The notes under the pieces are model-generated. The model saw only the letters and a program-made list of their open reading frames with translations. It was not told where the DNA came from and did not search any database. Positions 55,188-63,930 of a stretch of DNA of 64,000 nucleotides are shown one piece after another. This DNA comes from Paenibacillus sp. Root444D2 (GTDB lineage: Bacteria > Bacillota > Bacilli > Paenibacillales > NBRC-103111): the NCBI RefSeq assembly GCF_001426375.1, contig NZ_LMEO01000001.1:126840-190839 (forward strand), read 5' to 3'. How positions within the stretch are numbered: position 1 is the stretch's first letter; every line of letters begins with the position of its first letter. The translations under genes were made by a program, and so were the position numbers.

Positions 55188-56552
55188 TTAAGCCGATGCA
55201 TGTGCCCTTTTCACCAGTTGATTATAAATAGCATAAGCCGTTTGTTTGCCTTGCTGAGCTGCCGATACAACCATCGCTTCTCCCTGTCCTTCTCCGAAAA
55301 TGACGTCGCCCGCTGCATACACCTTGGGATTGGACGTTTGACCTGTTGACGGATCAACTGTAACGGTTCCTCGTGTATGTGCAAGTTCGAATTGATCAAT
55401 GAGGGAAACATGCCTCATCTGACCAATCGCCTTAATAACGGCATCCACCTCAATGATGAATTCTGAGCCTTCAATGGGAACTGGACGTTTGCGCCCCGCA
55501 TCTACTTCCACTAGTTTCATGCGCAGGCATTCTAATGCTACGACATTCCCATTCGCATCCCCGATGATCCGTTTTGGAGCCGTCAACCACTGAAACGCAA
55601 CGCCATCCTGCTTAGCGAAATCATATTCAAAATCATAAGCCGTCATCTCTTCCTGCGTACGCCGATACACAATCTGCACCTTTTCTGCTCCTAGCCTCAC
55701 AGAGCATGTGGCCGCATCAATGGCTGTATTCCCCGCTCCTATGACTGCTACCCGCTTCCCAACGAGGGATGTATCCAGTTCCTGTTCTGTCTTCGTAGAT
55801 TCCACAAAATCGATGGCATCGTACACGCCTATCAAGGCTTCGCCTTCAATACCCAGCATTGGAACCTTCGACATTCCAACAGCCAGAACAACAGCATCAT
55901 AATCGCTGACCAGCTCAGTCGCACTAACATCTATGCCGACTCGCGTGTTCATGCGGAATTCCACACCTAACTGCCTAACCTGCTCGACTTCCCATAGCGA
56001 AATCTCCTTTGGCAGTCGAAACGATACGATCCCATAGGTATCTAGCCCTCCAGCCTGCTCCTTCGCCTCAAACACCGTAACCTTGAACCCGAAGCGGGCA
56101 AGCTCCCGAGCTGCCGATAAACCAGCAGGCCCGCCACCAATCACAGCAACTGACTTCCCATTACTTGTCCCGGCCTTGAACAATATTTGTTCATTCTTAA
56201 TAGCCCAATCCGTTGCATAGCGCTGTAAGTTGCCAATTAGGATAGGCTTGGACGAATGATTGAGTACACAAGCTCCTTCACAAAGCTCCTCTGTGGGACA
56301 TACCCTTGAGCAAGAGGCCCCTACCGGATTCGCATCCATGATCGTGCGTGCGGAGCCTATGAGATTGCCGGTAGCAATCTTTTTAATAAAAGAAGGAATA
56401 TCAATCCCCGTTGGACAGGCACGAATGCAAGGAGCATCATAACAAAATAAGCAGCGGTTCGATTCCTCGATCGCCTCTTTCGGCTTCATGCCGGATTTGA
56501 CCTCCGCGAAATTGCGTTTCAAATCGGTTAAGGAAATAAATGTTGAACTCAT
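55188..56552 (-). CDS. preT: NAD-dependent dihydropyrimidine dehydrogenase, PreT subunit
   Basis: This 454-residue flavoprotein resembles the glutamate synthase small subunit. It has N-terminal cluster Cys residues (CLFCYDAPCIRACP and CSRVCPTEELCEGAC), an FAD motif VIGGGPAGLSAARELARFG and an NAD motif VIGAGNTAIDAA. It passes electrons from NADH to PreA. The ATG giving MSSTFISL follows GGGGGAG. It lies 32 bases before preA and 20 after the nitrilase gene. Confidence 0.93.
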   Translation of the reverse strand: MSSTFISLTDLKRNFAEVKSGMKPKEAIEESNRCLFCYDAPCIRACPTGIDIPSFIKKIATGNLIGSARTIMDANPVGASCSRVCPTEELCEGACVLNHSSKPILIGNLQRYATDWAIKNEQILFKAGTSNGKSVAVIGGGPAGLSAARELARFGFKVTVFEAKEQAGGLDTYGIVSFRLPKEISLWEVEQVRQLGVEFRMNTRVGIDVSATELVSDYDAVVLAVGMSKVPMLGIEGEALIGVYDAIDFVESTKTEQELDTSLVGKRVAVIGAGNTAIDAATCSVRLGAEKVQIVYRRTQEEMTAYDFEYDFAKQDGVAFQWLTAPKRIIGDANGNVVALECLRMKLVEVDAGRKRPVPIEGSEFIIEVDAVIKAIGQMRHVSLIDQFELAHTRGTVTVDPSTGQTSNPKVYAAGDVIFGEGQGEAMVVSAAQQGKQTAYAIYNQLVKRAHASA

Positions 56553-56572
56553 CTTCGCTCCCCCTCCCATGC

Positions 56573-57454
56573 TTATAAGCTAACAATTTGATCATAGGTT
56601 TCAGGCCTGCGATCCCGATAAAATTGCCAAACATTGCGGACTTCACGGATTAACTCTTTGTCCATTTCGCCGATGACCACCTCATCTTGATCTCGACTTC
56701 CGATGGAAACAATCGAACCACGAGGATCCACTAAGTAAGATTGACCATAGAATTCTCCCATGTTCCACGGAGCTTCGTGACCAACACGATTAATAGCACC
56801 GACATAATACCCATTGGCCACGGCGTGAGCCGGCTGTTCAAGCTTCCAGAGATACTCCGACGTCCCCGCTACTGTAGCGGAAGGATTGAACACAATCTCT
56901 GCTCCGCCAAGTCCGAGAGCCCTTGCTCCTTCTGGAAAATGGCGATCGTAACAGATGTAAACCCCAACCTTAGCAAACACTGTATCGAAAACGGGATAGC
57001 CCAGATTACCTGGTTTAAAATAATACTTCTCCCAGAACCCGCAAGAACCGCCTCCCGCCGCCATATGCGGAATGTGATGTTTGCGGTATTTGCCCAAATA
57101 GGTACCATCCGCATCAATCACAGCAGCCGTATTGTAATACGAGGCGATGCCTTCTCTCTCATATATGGGAAGGATGATGACAACTCCGAGCTCCTTCGCC
57201 AGTTCCTGGAAGAGCATAGTCGTTGGCCCCTTTGGTACTTCCTCTGCGGCATCGTACCACCTCGTTGTTTGCTCTGCGCAGAAATAAGGGCCGTAGAATA
57301 TTTCTTGCAGAGAAATGATTTGCGCGCCCTGCTGCGCCGCTTTACGAACCAACGCGATATGCTTTTGTATCGCTGCTTCTTTGTGCTTGATCACGGCCTC
57401 ATCGCCATGCACATCATGCGAGGCTTGAATGAGGCCAATTTTCACTTTGCTCAT
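56573..57454 (-). CDS. Nitrilase-superfamily amidohydrolase, probable beta-ureidopropionase
   Basis: This 293-residue enzyme has the Glu-Lys-Cys triad of the carbon-nitrogen hydrolase family: Glu in ISLQEIFYGPY, Lys in GKYRKHHIPHM and Cys in VYICYDRHFPEGAR. The neighbours make N-carbamoyl-beta-alanine the likely substrate, giving beta-alanine, CO2 and ammonia. The start overlaps the stop of the upstream amidohydrolase gene (ATGA). Length and motifs suit N-carbamoylputrescine/beta-ureidopropionase types. Confidence 0.87.
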   Translation of the reverse strand: MSKVKIGLIQASHDVHGDEAVIKHKEAAIQKHIALVRKAAQQGAQIISLQEIFYGPYFCAEQTTRWYDAAEEVPKGPTTMLFQELAKELGVVIILPIYEREGIASYYNTAAVIDADGTYLGKYRKHHIPHMAAGGGSCGFWEKYYFKPGNLGYPVFDTVFAKVGVYICYDRHFPEGARALGLGGAEIVFNPSATVAGTSEYLWKLEQPAHAVANGYYVGAINRVGHEAPWNMGEFYGQSYLVDPRGSIVSIGSRDQDEVVIGEMDKELIREVRNVWQFYRDRRPETYDQIVSL

Positions 57455-58722
57455 GGCTGGAAACCCCCCTTTTCCGTGGCGATTCGTCGCGCAGTGCGGT
57501 ATAAAAGCTCCGTGCCCAGCGTAATGTCCTCTGGACTAGCATATTCTTTGGGATTGTGACTGATGCCTTCGAGGCATCGAACGAAAATCATCCCATAGTC
57601 ACACACATAGGACATGGTTAGCGAATCATGGAAAGGTCCGCTCATCAGCTCTGGCGGGGTCAACCCCATCAGAGCTGCTTCCTGATGCAGGCTTTGCTTG
57701 ATCCAATTCGCGCAGTAGCGGGGTTCACTGTTCGTATCTTCGCGAATCGTATACGTGAGACCATGCTCGCGCGACACGTTCTCGATCACGCTGAGCAGCT
57801 CCGCTTCTACCGCATTGCGACGCCGTAAATCAATGTCCCGCAAGTCAATGGTGAAGGATACCTTCTCCGGGATGATATTGCGGGAATCCGGAAACACCGT
57901 AAGGGAGCCTACCGTTCCGACGGTCGGAGCACCTGGCTCCTGCCGCACTAACTCATTGAGCGCCACAATGATTTTGGCACAGCCTAGAAGCGCGTCTTGG
58001 CGCATAGACATCGGCACCGAACCCGCGTGCCCAGCGAAGCCGATCATCTCCACGGTGAGCCATAATGGACCAGAGATTCCGCTGACGATACCAATCGGAG
58101 CATCGAGTGACTCCAGAACTGGACCTTGCTCGATGTGCAGCTCCAGAAAAGCACCAACTCGTCCTTCTTGATACACATAGCCCTCGAATTCAGCGGGGTC
58201 GCACCCGAACTGAACCAAAGCTTCTCTGCGTGTAACGCCATTTTTATCCGTACGCTCCAACTCATTCGCTTCAAGCTTGCCGGTCATTCCACGAACGCCG
58301 AAAAGCCCTTTGTTGAAGCGGCAGCCCTCTTCATCGCAGAATGCCACAACTTCAATATTAAATTCTGGTGTTATCCCTTCCTCCACCAGCGTTTGGACCA
58401 CTTCGATCGCACCAAGTACACCTATCGCGCCATCAAATCTACCGCCATAAGGTTGTGAATCCACATGAGAGCCTAGCATGAGAACAGGCGCGTCCGGATT
58501 GCTCCCCTTAAGTACCCCAATTAAGTTAGCGAATGGATCGATGGAAGCTTCCATCCCAGCTTCTTGCATCCAGCTTTTCACTAGTTCAACGCCTTCTCGA
58601 TCTTCTTTGGACAAAGCAAGCCTGCATACGCCCGTTTCGCCAATTTTCCCTATTTGAGCGAGCTCCTGAATTCGCTGTTGCAGTCGTGAAGCGTTAATTT
58701 GTATCTGAGGCGCTTTAGGCAA
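57451..58722 (-). CDS. M20-family Zn-dependent carbamoylase (hydantoinase/carbamoylase type)
   Basis: This 423-residue metalloenzyme has metal-binding motifs MLGSHVDSQPYGGRFDGAIG, CDEEGCRF and LELHIEQGPVLE, and a C-terminal SGPFHDSLT in place of the usual SGAGHDA. Family members hydrolyse N-carbamoyl amino acids or allantoate; the yeast-type beta-alanine synthase belongs here. It therefore may do the same step as the nitrilase next to it. The start is TTG nine bases after AAAGGA, six bases from the aminotransferase stop. Confidence 0.87.
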   Translation of the reverse strand: MPKAPQIQINASRLQQRIQELAQIGKIGETGVCRLALSKEDREGVELVKSWMQEAGMEASIDPFANLIGVLKGSNPDAPVLMLGSHVDSQPYGGRFDGAIGVLGAIEVVQTLVEEGITPEFNIEVVAFCDEEGCRFNKGLFGVRGMTGKLEANELERTDKNGVTRREALVQFGCDPAEFEGYVYQEGRVGAFLELHIEQGPVLESLDAPIGIVSGISGPLWLTVEMIGFAGHAGSVPMSMRQDALLGCAKIIVALNELVRQEPGAPTVGTVGSLTVFPDSRNIIPEKVSFTIDLRDIDLRRRNAVEAELLSVIENVSREHGLTYTIREDTNSEPRYCANWIKQSLHQEAALMGLTPPELMSGPFHDSLTMSYVCDYGMIFVRCLEGISHNPKEYASPEDITLGTELLYRTARRIATEKGGFQP

Positions 58723-58728
58723 GACCTA

Positions 58729-60102
58729 TCATCCTTTCTCCTGATTGGCATCAAACACAGCAAGCAAGGTCTCGATGATAAAAGCAACATCCTCATCTGT
58801 CGAAGATAAAGGTGGACTTAGCGTGAGAATGTTAGCAAATCCAGGCACCGTATCCCCGTTCTTCCCAATGAGTAAACCCATTTGCTTACAGCCTGCTATA
58901 ATCTTCGTCACACGGTCAGCAGTTGCCGGAACCTTCGACACTTGATCTTCTACGAGCTCGATACCCATCGCTGATCCAAAAATGCGTATCTCGCCTACAT
59001 GCGGGTGGTCAAGCAAAGGTTCCAATTGAGTTCTAAATGTTTTTCCGATATGAGCAGAGCGCGTAACCAGATTTTCTTTTTCCAAAATCTCCATATTTTT
59101 CAACGCAACAACGCAAGAGACTGGATTACCCCCGAACGTATTGATATGTCTTAAATGGCTCGTCGCTTCTTTAACTTTGAACGATTCATACAATTCAGCT
59201 GAAACAGCGGTTGCAGAAAGCGGCGAGTACGCACTGGTCAAGCCTTTGGCCATCGTCACAATGTCGGGTCTCACCCCATAGTTCAGATGACCGAACTTCT
59301 CGCCGGATCGACCGAATCCGCAGATCACTTCATCGACAATGAGCAGCACATCATACTTATCACAAATGCTGCGCACCATGGGCAGGTACTCGTCCGGAGG
59401 AACAATCATCCCACCTCCCGTAATCACGGGCTCCACGATTACGCCTGCAACAGAATCTGCCCCCTCCCAAACAATGGCATCCTCGATGGCTTTGGCACAT
59501 TGATAGCTGCATGCCCCCTTCGTCTGGCCGAATGGACAGCGATAACAATAAGGCGGCGGCACATGCTGAAAGCCCACACCAAGCGGTTCATATTTCAGCT
59601 TACGCTGCGCTTGCCCTGTTGCACCCAATGCCCCCATTGAATTGCCATGATACGCTCGATGCCGCGAGATGAACTTATGTTTGGATGGCTTCCCGTTCTG
59701 ATGATGGTATTGGCGAGCAATCTTAAAGGCCACTTCATTGGCATCCGACCCTGAGTTTGAGTAAAAGATCCGATACTCGCCATCCAGCCACTCATTCAAT
59801 TTCGCCGCTAATTCAATCGCGGGTACATGGGACTGGACGAGCGTAGCATAAGCGATTTTCATCATTTGCTCAGCGGCCGCTTCCGCAATTTCTTTTCTAC
59901 CGTGACCCACATTCACGCACCATAATCCGGACATGCCATCCAAATAACGATTCCCATCCACATCAGTAACCCAGCTTCCCTCACCAGAAGCAAGTATCAT
60001 CGGATTCTCGTTATGTGCAGACATGTGATGCCACACATATTTGCGATCCTTCTCAAGCAAATCCTCCTTCGTCAGCAGATCACTAACCTCGTTAGTGCTC
60101 AT
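58729..60102 (-). CDS. Class III aminotransferase, probable beta-alanine:pyruvate aminotransferase
   Basis: This 457-residue PLP enzyme has the Schiff-base Lys in DIVTMAKGLTSAYSPLSA and the usual PLP contacts IFYSNSGSDANEVAFKIA and LLIVDEVICGFGRSG. A Cys-containing insert (PPYCYRCPFGQTKGACSYQCA) is typical of this subgroup. It would turn beta-alanine into malonate semialdehyde. The start ATG at 60102 follows GAGGGGAG; an in-frame ATG upstream lacks a good site. The semialdehyde is the substrate of the dehydrogenase at 49031. Confidence 0.88.
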   Translation of the reverse strand: MSTNEVSDLLTKEDLLEKDRKYVWHHMSAHNENPMILASGEGSWVTDVDGNRYLDGMSGLWCVNVGHGRKEIAEAAAEQMMKIAYATLVQSHVPAIELAAKLNEWLDGEYRIFYSNSGSDANEVAFKIARQYHHQNGKPSKHKFISRHRAYHGNSMGALGATGQAQRKLKYEPLGVGFQHVPPPYCYRCPFGQTKGACSYQCAKAIEDAIVWEGADSVAGVIVEPVITGGGMIVPPDEYLPMVRSICDKYDVLLIVDEVICGFGRSGEKFGHLNYGVRPDIVTMAKGLTSAYSPLSATAVSAELYESFKVKEATSHLRHINTFGGNPVSCVVALKNMEILEKENLVTRSAHIGKTFRTQLEPLLDHPHVGEIRIFGSAMGIELVEDQVSKVPATADRVTKIIAGCKQMGLLIGKNGDTVPGFANILTLSPPLSSTDEDVAFIIETLLAVFDANQEKG

Positions 60103-60183
60103 AAGCCCAGCTCCCCTCTTCTGATGATGTAAAGAAGGATCGCAGACTACAGTCATCCACGATCCGCCTTCCTTTCCGAAAAT

Positions 60184-61257
60184 TTACTTGCCCTGTAAAA
60201 TCGTTTTATCAATAGCCGCTGTTAAATCGGCCGGTTTCTTAATCAAGCCATATTTCAGCGCAATGTCCGCTGTCCGTGTCACTGATTCATCTACGAATGA
60301 ACCGATTTGTTCATTTTTAAATCCATCCGGCTTCACAAGCTTTGCCATTTCCTTCAGCATTGTCGTTTGGTGCTGTTTAGTAGTACTTCCTGCCGTTACA
60401 CTTTTCATCACAATATCAACGACTTCGTCCTGATGCTCAATCGCGTAGTTCCAGCCTTTCATGGTTGCTCTCACGGCTTTAACTGCGAGATCGTGGTTCT
60501 TATCGACCCAGTCCTTCTTCGCAATAAGCGTATCCTCCAGCATCGCAACACCGGCATCATCAAAGTTAAACACATTCAAGTCTGTCTCTTTCACGCCGCT
60601 CTCAAGTACAACATAATACTCGTTATAAATCGTTGCTGTCGCCACATCCAGCTGATCCCCAAAGAATTGATCCATCGTAAAGCCTTGTTTCACTAATTGA
60701 ATGTCTTTTTTCGGGTCAAGTCCGTTCTTCTCCATAAAAGCAAGCACTTGGAACTGCTGGCTGCCCATCCATGTCCCGACCTTTTTGTCCTTCATTTTGG
60801 CTGGCGCATCGATACCGGTTGATTTTTTGGATAATAAACGGTACGAGCTCTTCTGTGTCACTTGCGCCAACGAGACGAGAGGTAATCCATTGTCACGGTT
60901 GACTAGCAAAGAGTCAAAGCTCGATACGCCAATATCGACAGCGCCATTTACAACTTGCTGCTCGATGATAACATCCGGTCCGCCAGGCACAATTTCTACA
61001 TCGATTCCTTCATCCTTGTAAAAGCCTTTCTCTTTAGCGGCATAGATTCCGGCGAACTGCGCTTGCGGCACCCACTTCAACTGAATTTTGACCTTCTTGA
61101 GCGGCTCTGCCGAAGGGGACTTGGTTGCACCTGCTGCGGTAGATGCAGCTGGCGTTGTTGTTGCAGATTTTTCGGAAGCACAAGCTGAGATGATAATTAA
61201 AACCATGAACATACTAAACATCAAAGCCAATTTGCCAGTAAGGATTCTCTTTTTCAA
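60184..61257 (-). CDS. ABC importer substrate-binding lipoprotein, NMT1/Thi5-like
   Basis: This 357-residue binding protein has a lipoprotein signal with ISAC lipobox and the NMT1/Thi5 start KVKIQLKWVPQAQFAGIYAAKEKGFYKDEG. Relatives bind pyrimidine precursors of thiamine or similar heterocycles. Given the cluster, uracil, thymine or a related compound is the likely ligand. A TTG at 61257 (MKKRILTG) is preferred; the TTG nine bases upstream lies too close to the AGGAGAGG site. It follows the permease genes by 83 bases. Confidence 0.87.
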   Translation of the reverse strand: MKKRILTGKLALMFSMFMVLIIISACASEKSATTTPAASTAAGATKSPSAEPLKKVKIQLKWVPQAQFAGIYAAKEKGFYKDEGIDVEIVPGGPDVIIEQQVVNGAVDIGVSSFDSLLVNRDNGLPLVSLAQVTQKSSYRLLSKKSTGIDAPAKMKDKKVGTWMGSQQFQVLAFMEKNGLDPKKDIQLVKQGFTMDQFFGDQLDVATATIYNEYYVVLESGVKETDLNVFNFDDAGVAMLEDTLIAKKDWVDKNHDLAVKAVRATMKGWNYAIEHQDEVVDIVMKSVTAGSTTKQHQTTMLKEMAKLVKPDGFKNEQIGSFVDESVTRTADIALKYGLIKKPADLTAAIDKTILQGK

Positions 61258-61340
61258 TCGAACCAATCCTCTCCTATTTATTTCTATGTATGTAAAGATG
61301 GTGTCATCCCTTGATGCTCATGTTAAATATTCTTTTTCAT

Positions 61341-62213
61341 CTAGCGATTGGAAATTGACCACGATATAAAGCGTTTCTCTAGAAGTTGAATGATCGTATA
61401 TAAAACAATTCCCAGGATAGCTGCGATAACAATACAAGCCCAAGCTAAGGGCATATTGGCCAGTCGGATTTGATCCGAAAGCAAGTAGCCTAAGCCGCGC
61501 GATGCAATGAAAAACTCCCCCACGATCGCACCGATGATACTCGTTGACATGTTGATTTTAAGAGCTGAGAATATCGATGGTAAGGCTTTGGGTAATCTTA
61601 ATTTGAGAAAAAGCTGTCGAGTGCTAGCCGCGTACGAAGTCATTAACTCTAGGTAGGACGGTTCAATGGAACGCAGCCCTTTGTAGGTGCTTACCGCCAT
61701 GGTAGCCATCGTCATGACCGAGACGATACCCATTCGTGAAGCGACGCCGTCCCCCAACCAATTATTCATGATTGGCGCAAGAGCTACGATCGGCACCGCA
61801 TTGAGCGAGGCCATGATCGAAATCGCACCCGCACCTGCTTGTGGCCTGAAGGAAGCTGCGACTGCAGCAAGCCAACCCAGCAGCGACCCAACAAGAAAGC
61901 CGCCGATGATTTCTACACCCGTGTATAGCGTATAAATGAGCAGGATATCGCCATTCTCGCGCATGGCTGTGATAATATCCGAAGGAATAGGCAGCTGATA
62001 GCGTTCTAAGCTGAATAAGGTGTGTATCCCTCTGAATTGCCAAAGCAGCAAGAATACGAGACCGAATACATAAGGGAATAGCTTCATTGGCTGCGCGAAC
62101 ATAGCCGTGTAGCCTTCTCGTGTCTTTCCCTTTGGCACCTGGGTCGGTTCTTCTAATTTCATTAGCGGCGTCACCGCAGCTTGTTGGTCTTTGCTTAAAA
62201 CGACCTCTTTCAT
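61341..62213 (-). CDS. ABC importer permease (SsuC/TauC type)
   Basis: This 290-residue protein has six helices and the BPD_transp_1 EAA-like loop (YAASTRQLFLKLRLPKALPSIFSALKINMSTSIIGAIVGEF). It starts with an ATGA overlap after the other permease gene, so the two are probably made together and form a heterodimeric channel. A 50-residue cytoplasmic N-terminus precedes the first helix. Confidence 0.88.
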   Translation of the reverse strand: MKEVVLSKDQQAAVTPLMKLEEPTQVPKGKTREGYTAMFAQPMKLFPYVFGLVFLLLWQFRGIHTLFSLERYQLPIPSDIITAMRENGDILLIYTLYTGVEIIGGFLVGSLLGWLAAVAASFRPQAGAGAISIMASLNAVPIVALAPIMNNWLGDGVASRMGIVSVMTMATMAVSTYKGLRSIEPSYLELMTSYAASTRQLFLKLRLPKALPSIFSALKINMSTSIIGAIVGEFFIASRGLGYLLSDQIRLANMPLAWACIVIAAILGIVLYTIIQLLEKRFISWSISNR

Positions 62214-63031
62214 GCGCCTCCCCTCCTGCTTTCGCGGAAATCAGGCTGCCAAGGTGTCAACCATCTTTCTAGAAGAACTAGTAGTAGAAAGGTTGTAAAG
62301 CCGATGGCAATAGAGATCAGAACCGTGCACCAGAACATGTACACTTGTGCAGCTCCGTAGTACAGCGAGCTGACCATTAGTACGCCGATTCCATCGGGAG
62401 CCCCCATTAGCTCAACGATGATGGAAGCTGTGATCGCCAGCGGAGCTGAGATCTTGAGTCCGGCGAACAATCCCGGCAGCGCGGATGGCAGCTTGAGCTT
62501 CAGGTAGCTGTGCCAGGTTGAAGCAGCTAAGGAGCGCATAAGCTCCAGCTGTTCAGGCTGCACACTGCGCAGCCCGCGAAGCGAGTTAATGGTGACAGGG
62601 AAAAATGTCACATAACCTGCCATAACGATCCGCGAAAGACTCGGATCATGGAGGATGCCGTACAGGATCGGAGCAAGACCGATGATGGGCACCATTTGAG
62701 AAGCGACCATGTAGGGAGTTAGCGTGTGTTCAACCGTTTTGGAGAGGCTCATGGTAATGGCTAAGGCAGCACCGAAAATGGTACCAATCAGGAAGCCAGT
62801 CATCGCATTGCCGAACGTTGTGAAACCCTGCTTGATGAGGGTGGGAAGATTATCTTGTAAGGAGGTTATCACCTTATGCAAATAAGGCAGTTTGGAGTCG
62901 GGTTGTGAGACTTGAATCACGTTATGAATCAGCCAAGCCAACACTTCCCAGAGGAGGAGCAATGCCGCTATCCAACAAGCAATAACAGCAGCTTGATGCC
63001 ATTGTCTATCCAATTTGATCATCAAGGGCAT
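62210..63031 (-). CDS. ABC importer permease (SsuC/TauC type)
   Basis: This permease of about 273 residues has six helices and the EAA-like loop LAASTWHSYLKLKLPSALPGLFAGLKISAPLAITASIIVELMG. The start overlaps the end of the ATPase gene by about 26 bases; GTG at 63034, ATG at 63031 and ATG at 63022 are all possible, with AGGAG near the first two. It is about 30 percent similar by eye to the second permease and would pair with it. Confidence 0.87.
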   Translation of the reverse strand: MPLMIKLDRQWHQAAVIACWIAALLLLWEVLAWLIHNVIQVSQPDSKLPYLHKVITSLQDNLPTLIKQGFTTFGNAMTGFLIGTIFGAALAITMSLSKTVEHTLTPYMVASQMVPIIGLAPILYGILHDPSLSRIVMAGYVTFFPVTINSLRGLRSVQPEQLELMRSLAASTWHSYLKLKLPSALPGLFAGLKISAPLAITASIIVELMGAPDGIGVLMVSSLYYGAAQVYMFWCTVLISIAIGFTTFLLLVLLERWLTPWQPDFRESRRGGA

Positions 63032-63818
63032 CACTCTCCTCGTAGAAGCAATTTCGAATGGAAGCGGTCAAAGCATGGAAACGTTCCGATTCTCGGGCTT
63101 GCAAAGTACGATCCTCTCCCAAATCGACGTGGTGAACGGAGTGTACGCGACCAGGATTTGCAGATAATACAATGATTCGATTGGATAAAAATACAGCTTC
63201 CGGAATACTATGAGTCACGAAAACGATCGTCTTATTCGTCTTTCTTTTAATTTCAAGCAGTTCGAATTGCAGTTTCTCCTTTGTGAACTCATCAAGCGCC
63301 GAGAATGGTTCATCCATAAACAAAATAGGCGGATCCAGCGATAAAGCACGTGCAATTGCCACTCTTTGCTGCATGCCGCCACTTAGCTGCCAAGGGTAAT
63401 AATCTTTAAATTTCGTCAAACCTACGGTTTCAAGCAGTTGATCGACCGCACCTCGATATTCCGCGCGATTACATCCCATTACCTCTAAGGGAAGCTCCAC
63501 ATTTTCGCGTACGGTTCGCCACTCGAACAGTGTGGGATTCTGAAACACAATGCCGAATTTCCTGCGCAAACGCACTTCCCGCGGATGCTCCTTTTGAATC
63601 ATAATTTGCCCGCTCGAGGGTTGCAGCAGGTCAGCCATCAGCCGCAGCAATGTTGATTTGCCACAGCCTGAAGGCCCAAGTAAGGATACGAATTCATTCT
63701 GGGCTACATCGAACGAGATGTCTTGGAGAACAGTCACTTGCTTCCCTTTTTTCCCAAACACCATGCAAACGCCATCCATCGATATTTCCACTTTCTGCGG
63801 GGAAAGATCTGAATTCAT
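63006..63818 (-). CDS. ABC importer ATP-binding protein (SsuB/TauB type)
   Basis: This 270-residue ATPase has Walker A LLGPSGCGKSTLLRL, signature LSGGMQQRVAIARAL, Walker B ILFMDEPFSALDEFTKEKL and H-loop FVTHSIPEAVFLS. It energises uptake for the nitrate/taurine-type importer encoded after it. The ATG at 63818 follows GAGGAGGG; an ATG 15 bases upstream includes that site. It is the first gene of the long leftward pyrimidine operon. Confidence 0.92.
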   Translation of the reverse strand: MNSDLSPQKVEISMDGVCMVFGKKGKQVTVLQDISFDVAQNEFVSLLGPSGCGKSTLLRLMADLLQPSSGQIMIQKEHPREVRLRRKFGIVFQNPTLFEWRTVRENVELPLEVMGCNRAEYRGAVDQLLETVGLTKFKDYYPWQLSGGMQQRVAIARALSLDPPILFMDEPFSALDEFTKEKLQFELLEIKRKTNKTIVFVTHSIPEAVFLSNRIIVLSANPGRVHSVHHVDLGEDRTLQARESERFHALTASIRNCFYEESDALDDQIG

Positions 63819-63914
63819 TGTGTCCCTCCTCATTTGAACTTTGATATTACGTTATGTAAATGTAATATATCATAACTGTATATGTTATATTATATTACTT
63901 CTATGACGATTTAC

Positions 63915-63930
63915 ATTATACAAAGTGTCC
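63915..63930 (-). promoter_or_regulatory. 16-bp element GGACACTTTGTATAAT, candidate promoter/activator site
   Basis: Read leftward, this element lies about 97 bases before the importer ATPase gene and matches the element at 50519 in 15 of 16 positions. TATAAT could be the -10; GAGCTT at the -35 position is poor. A related 15-base word ACACTATGTCAAATG (63960-63946) lies 32 bases upstream in the same orientation, about three helical turns away, as for tandem activator sites. Confidence 0.55.

Noticed and set aside
62210-63034. The overlap of about 26 bases between the ATPase and permease genes as a frameshift
   Set aside because: Both proteins are complete and of normal length; such overlaps are usual within importer operons.
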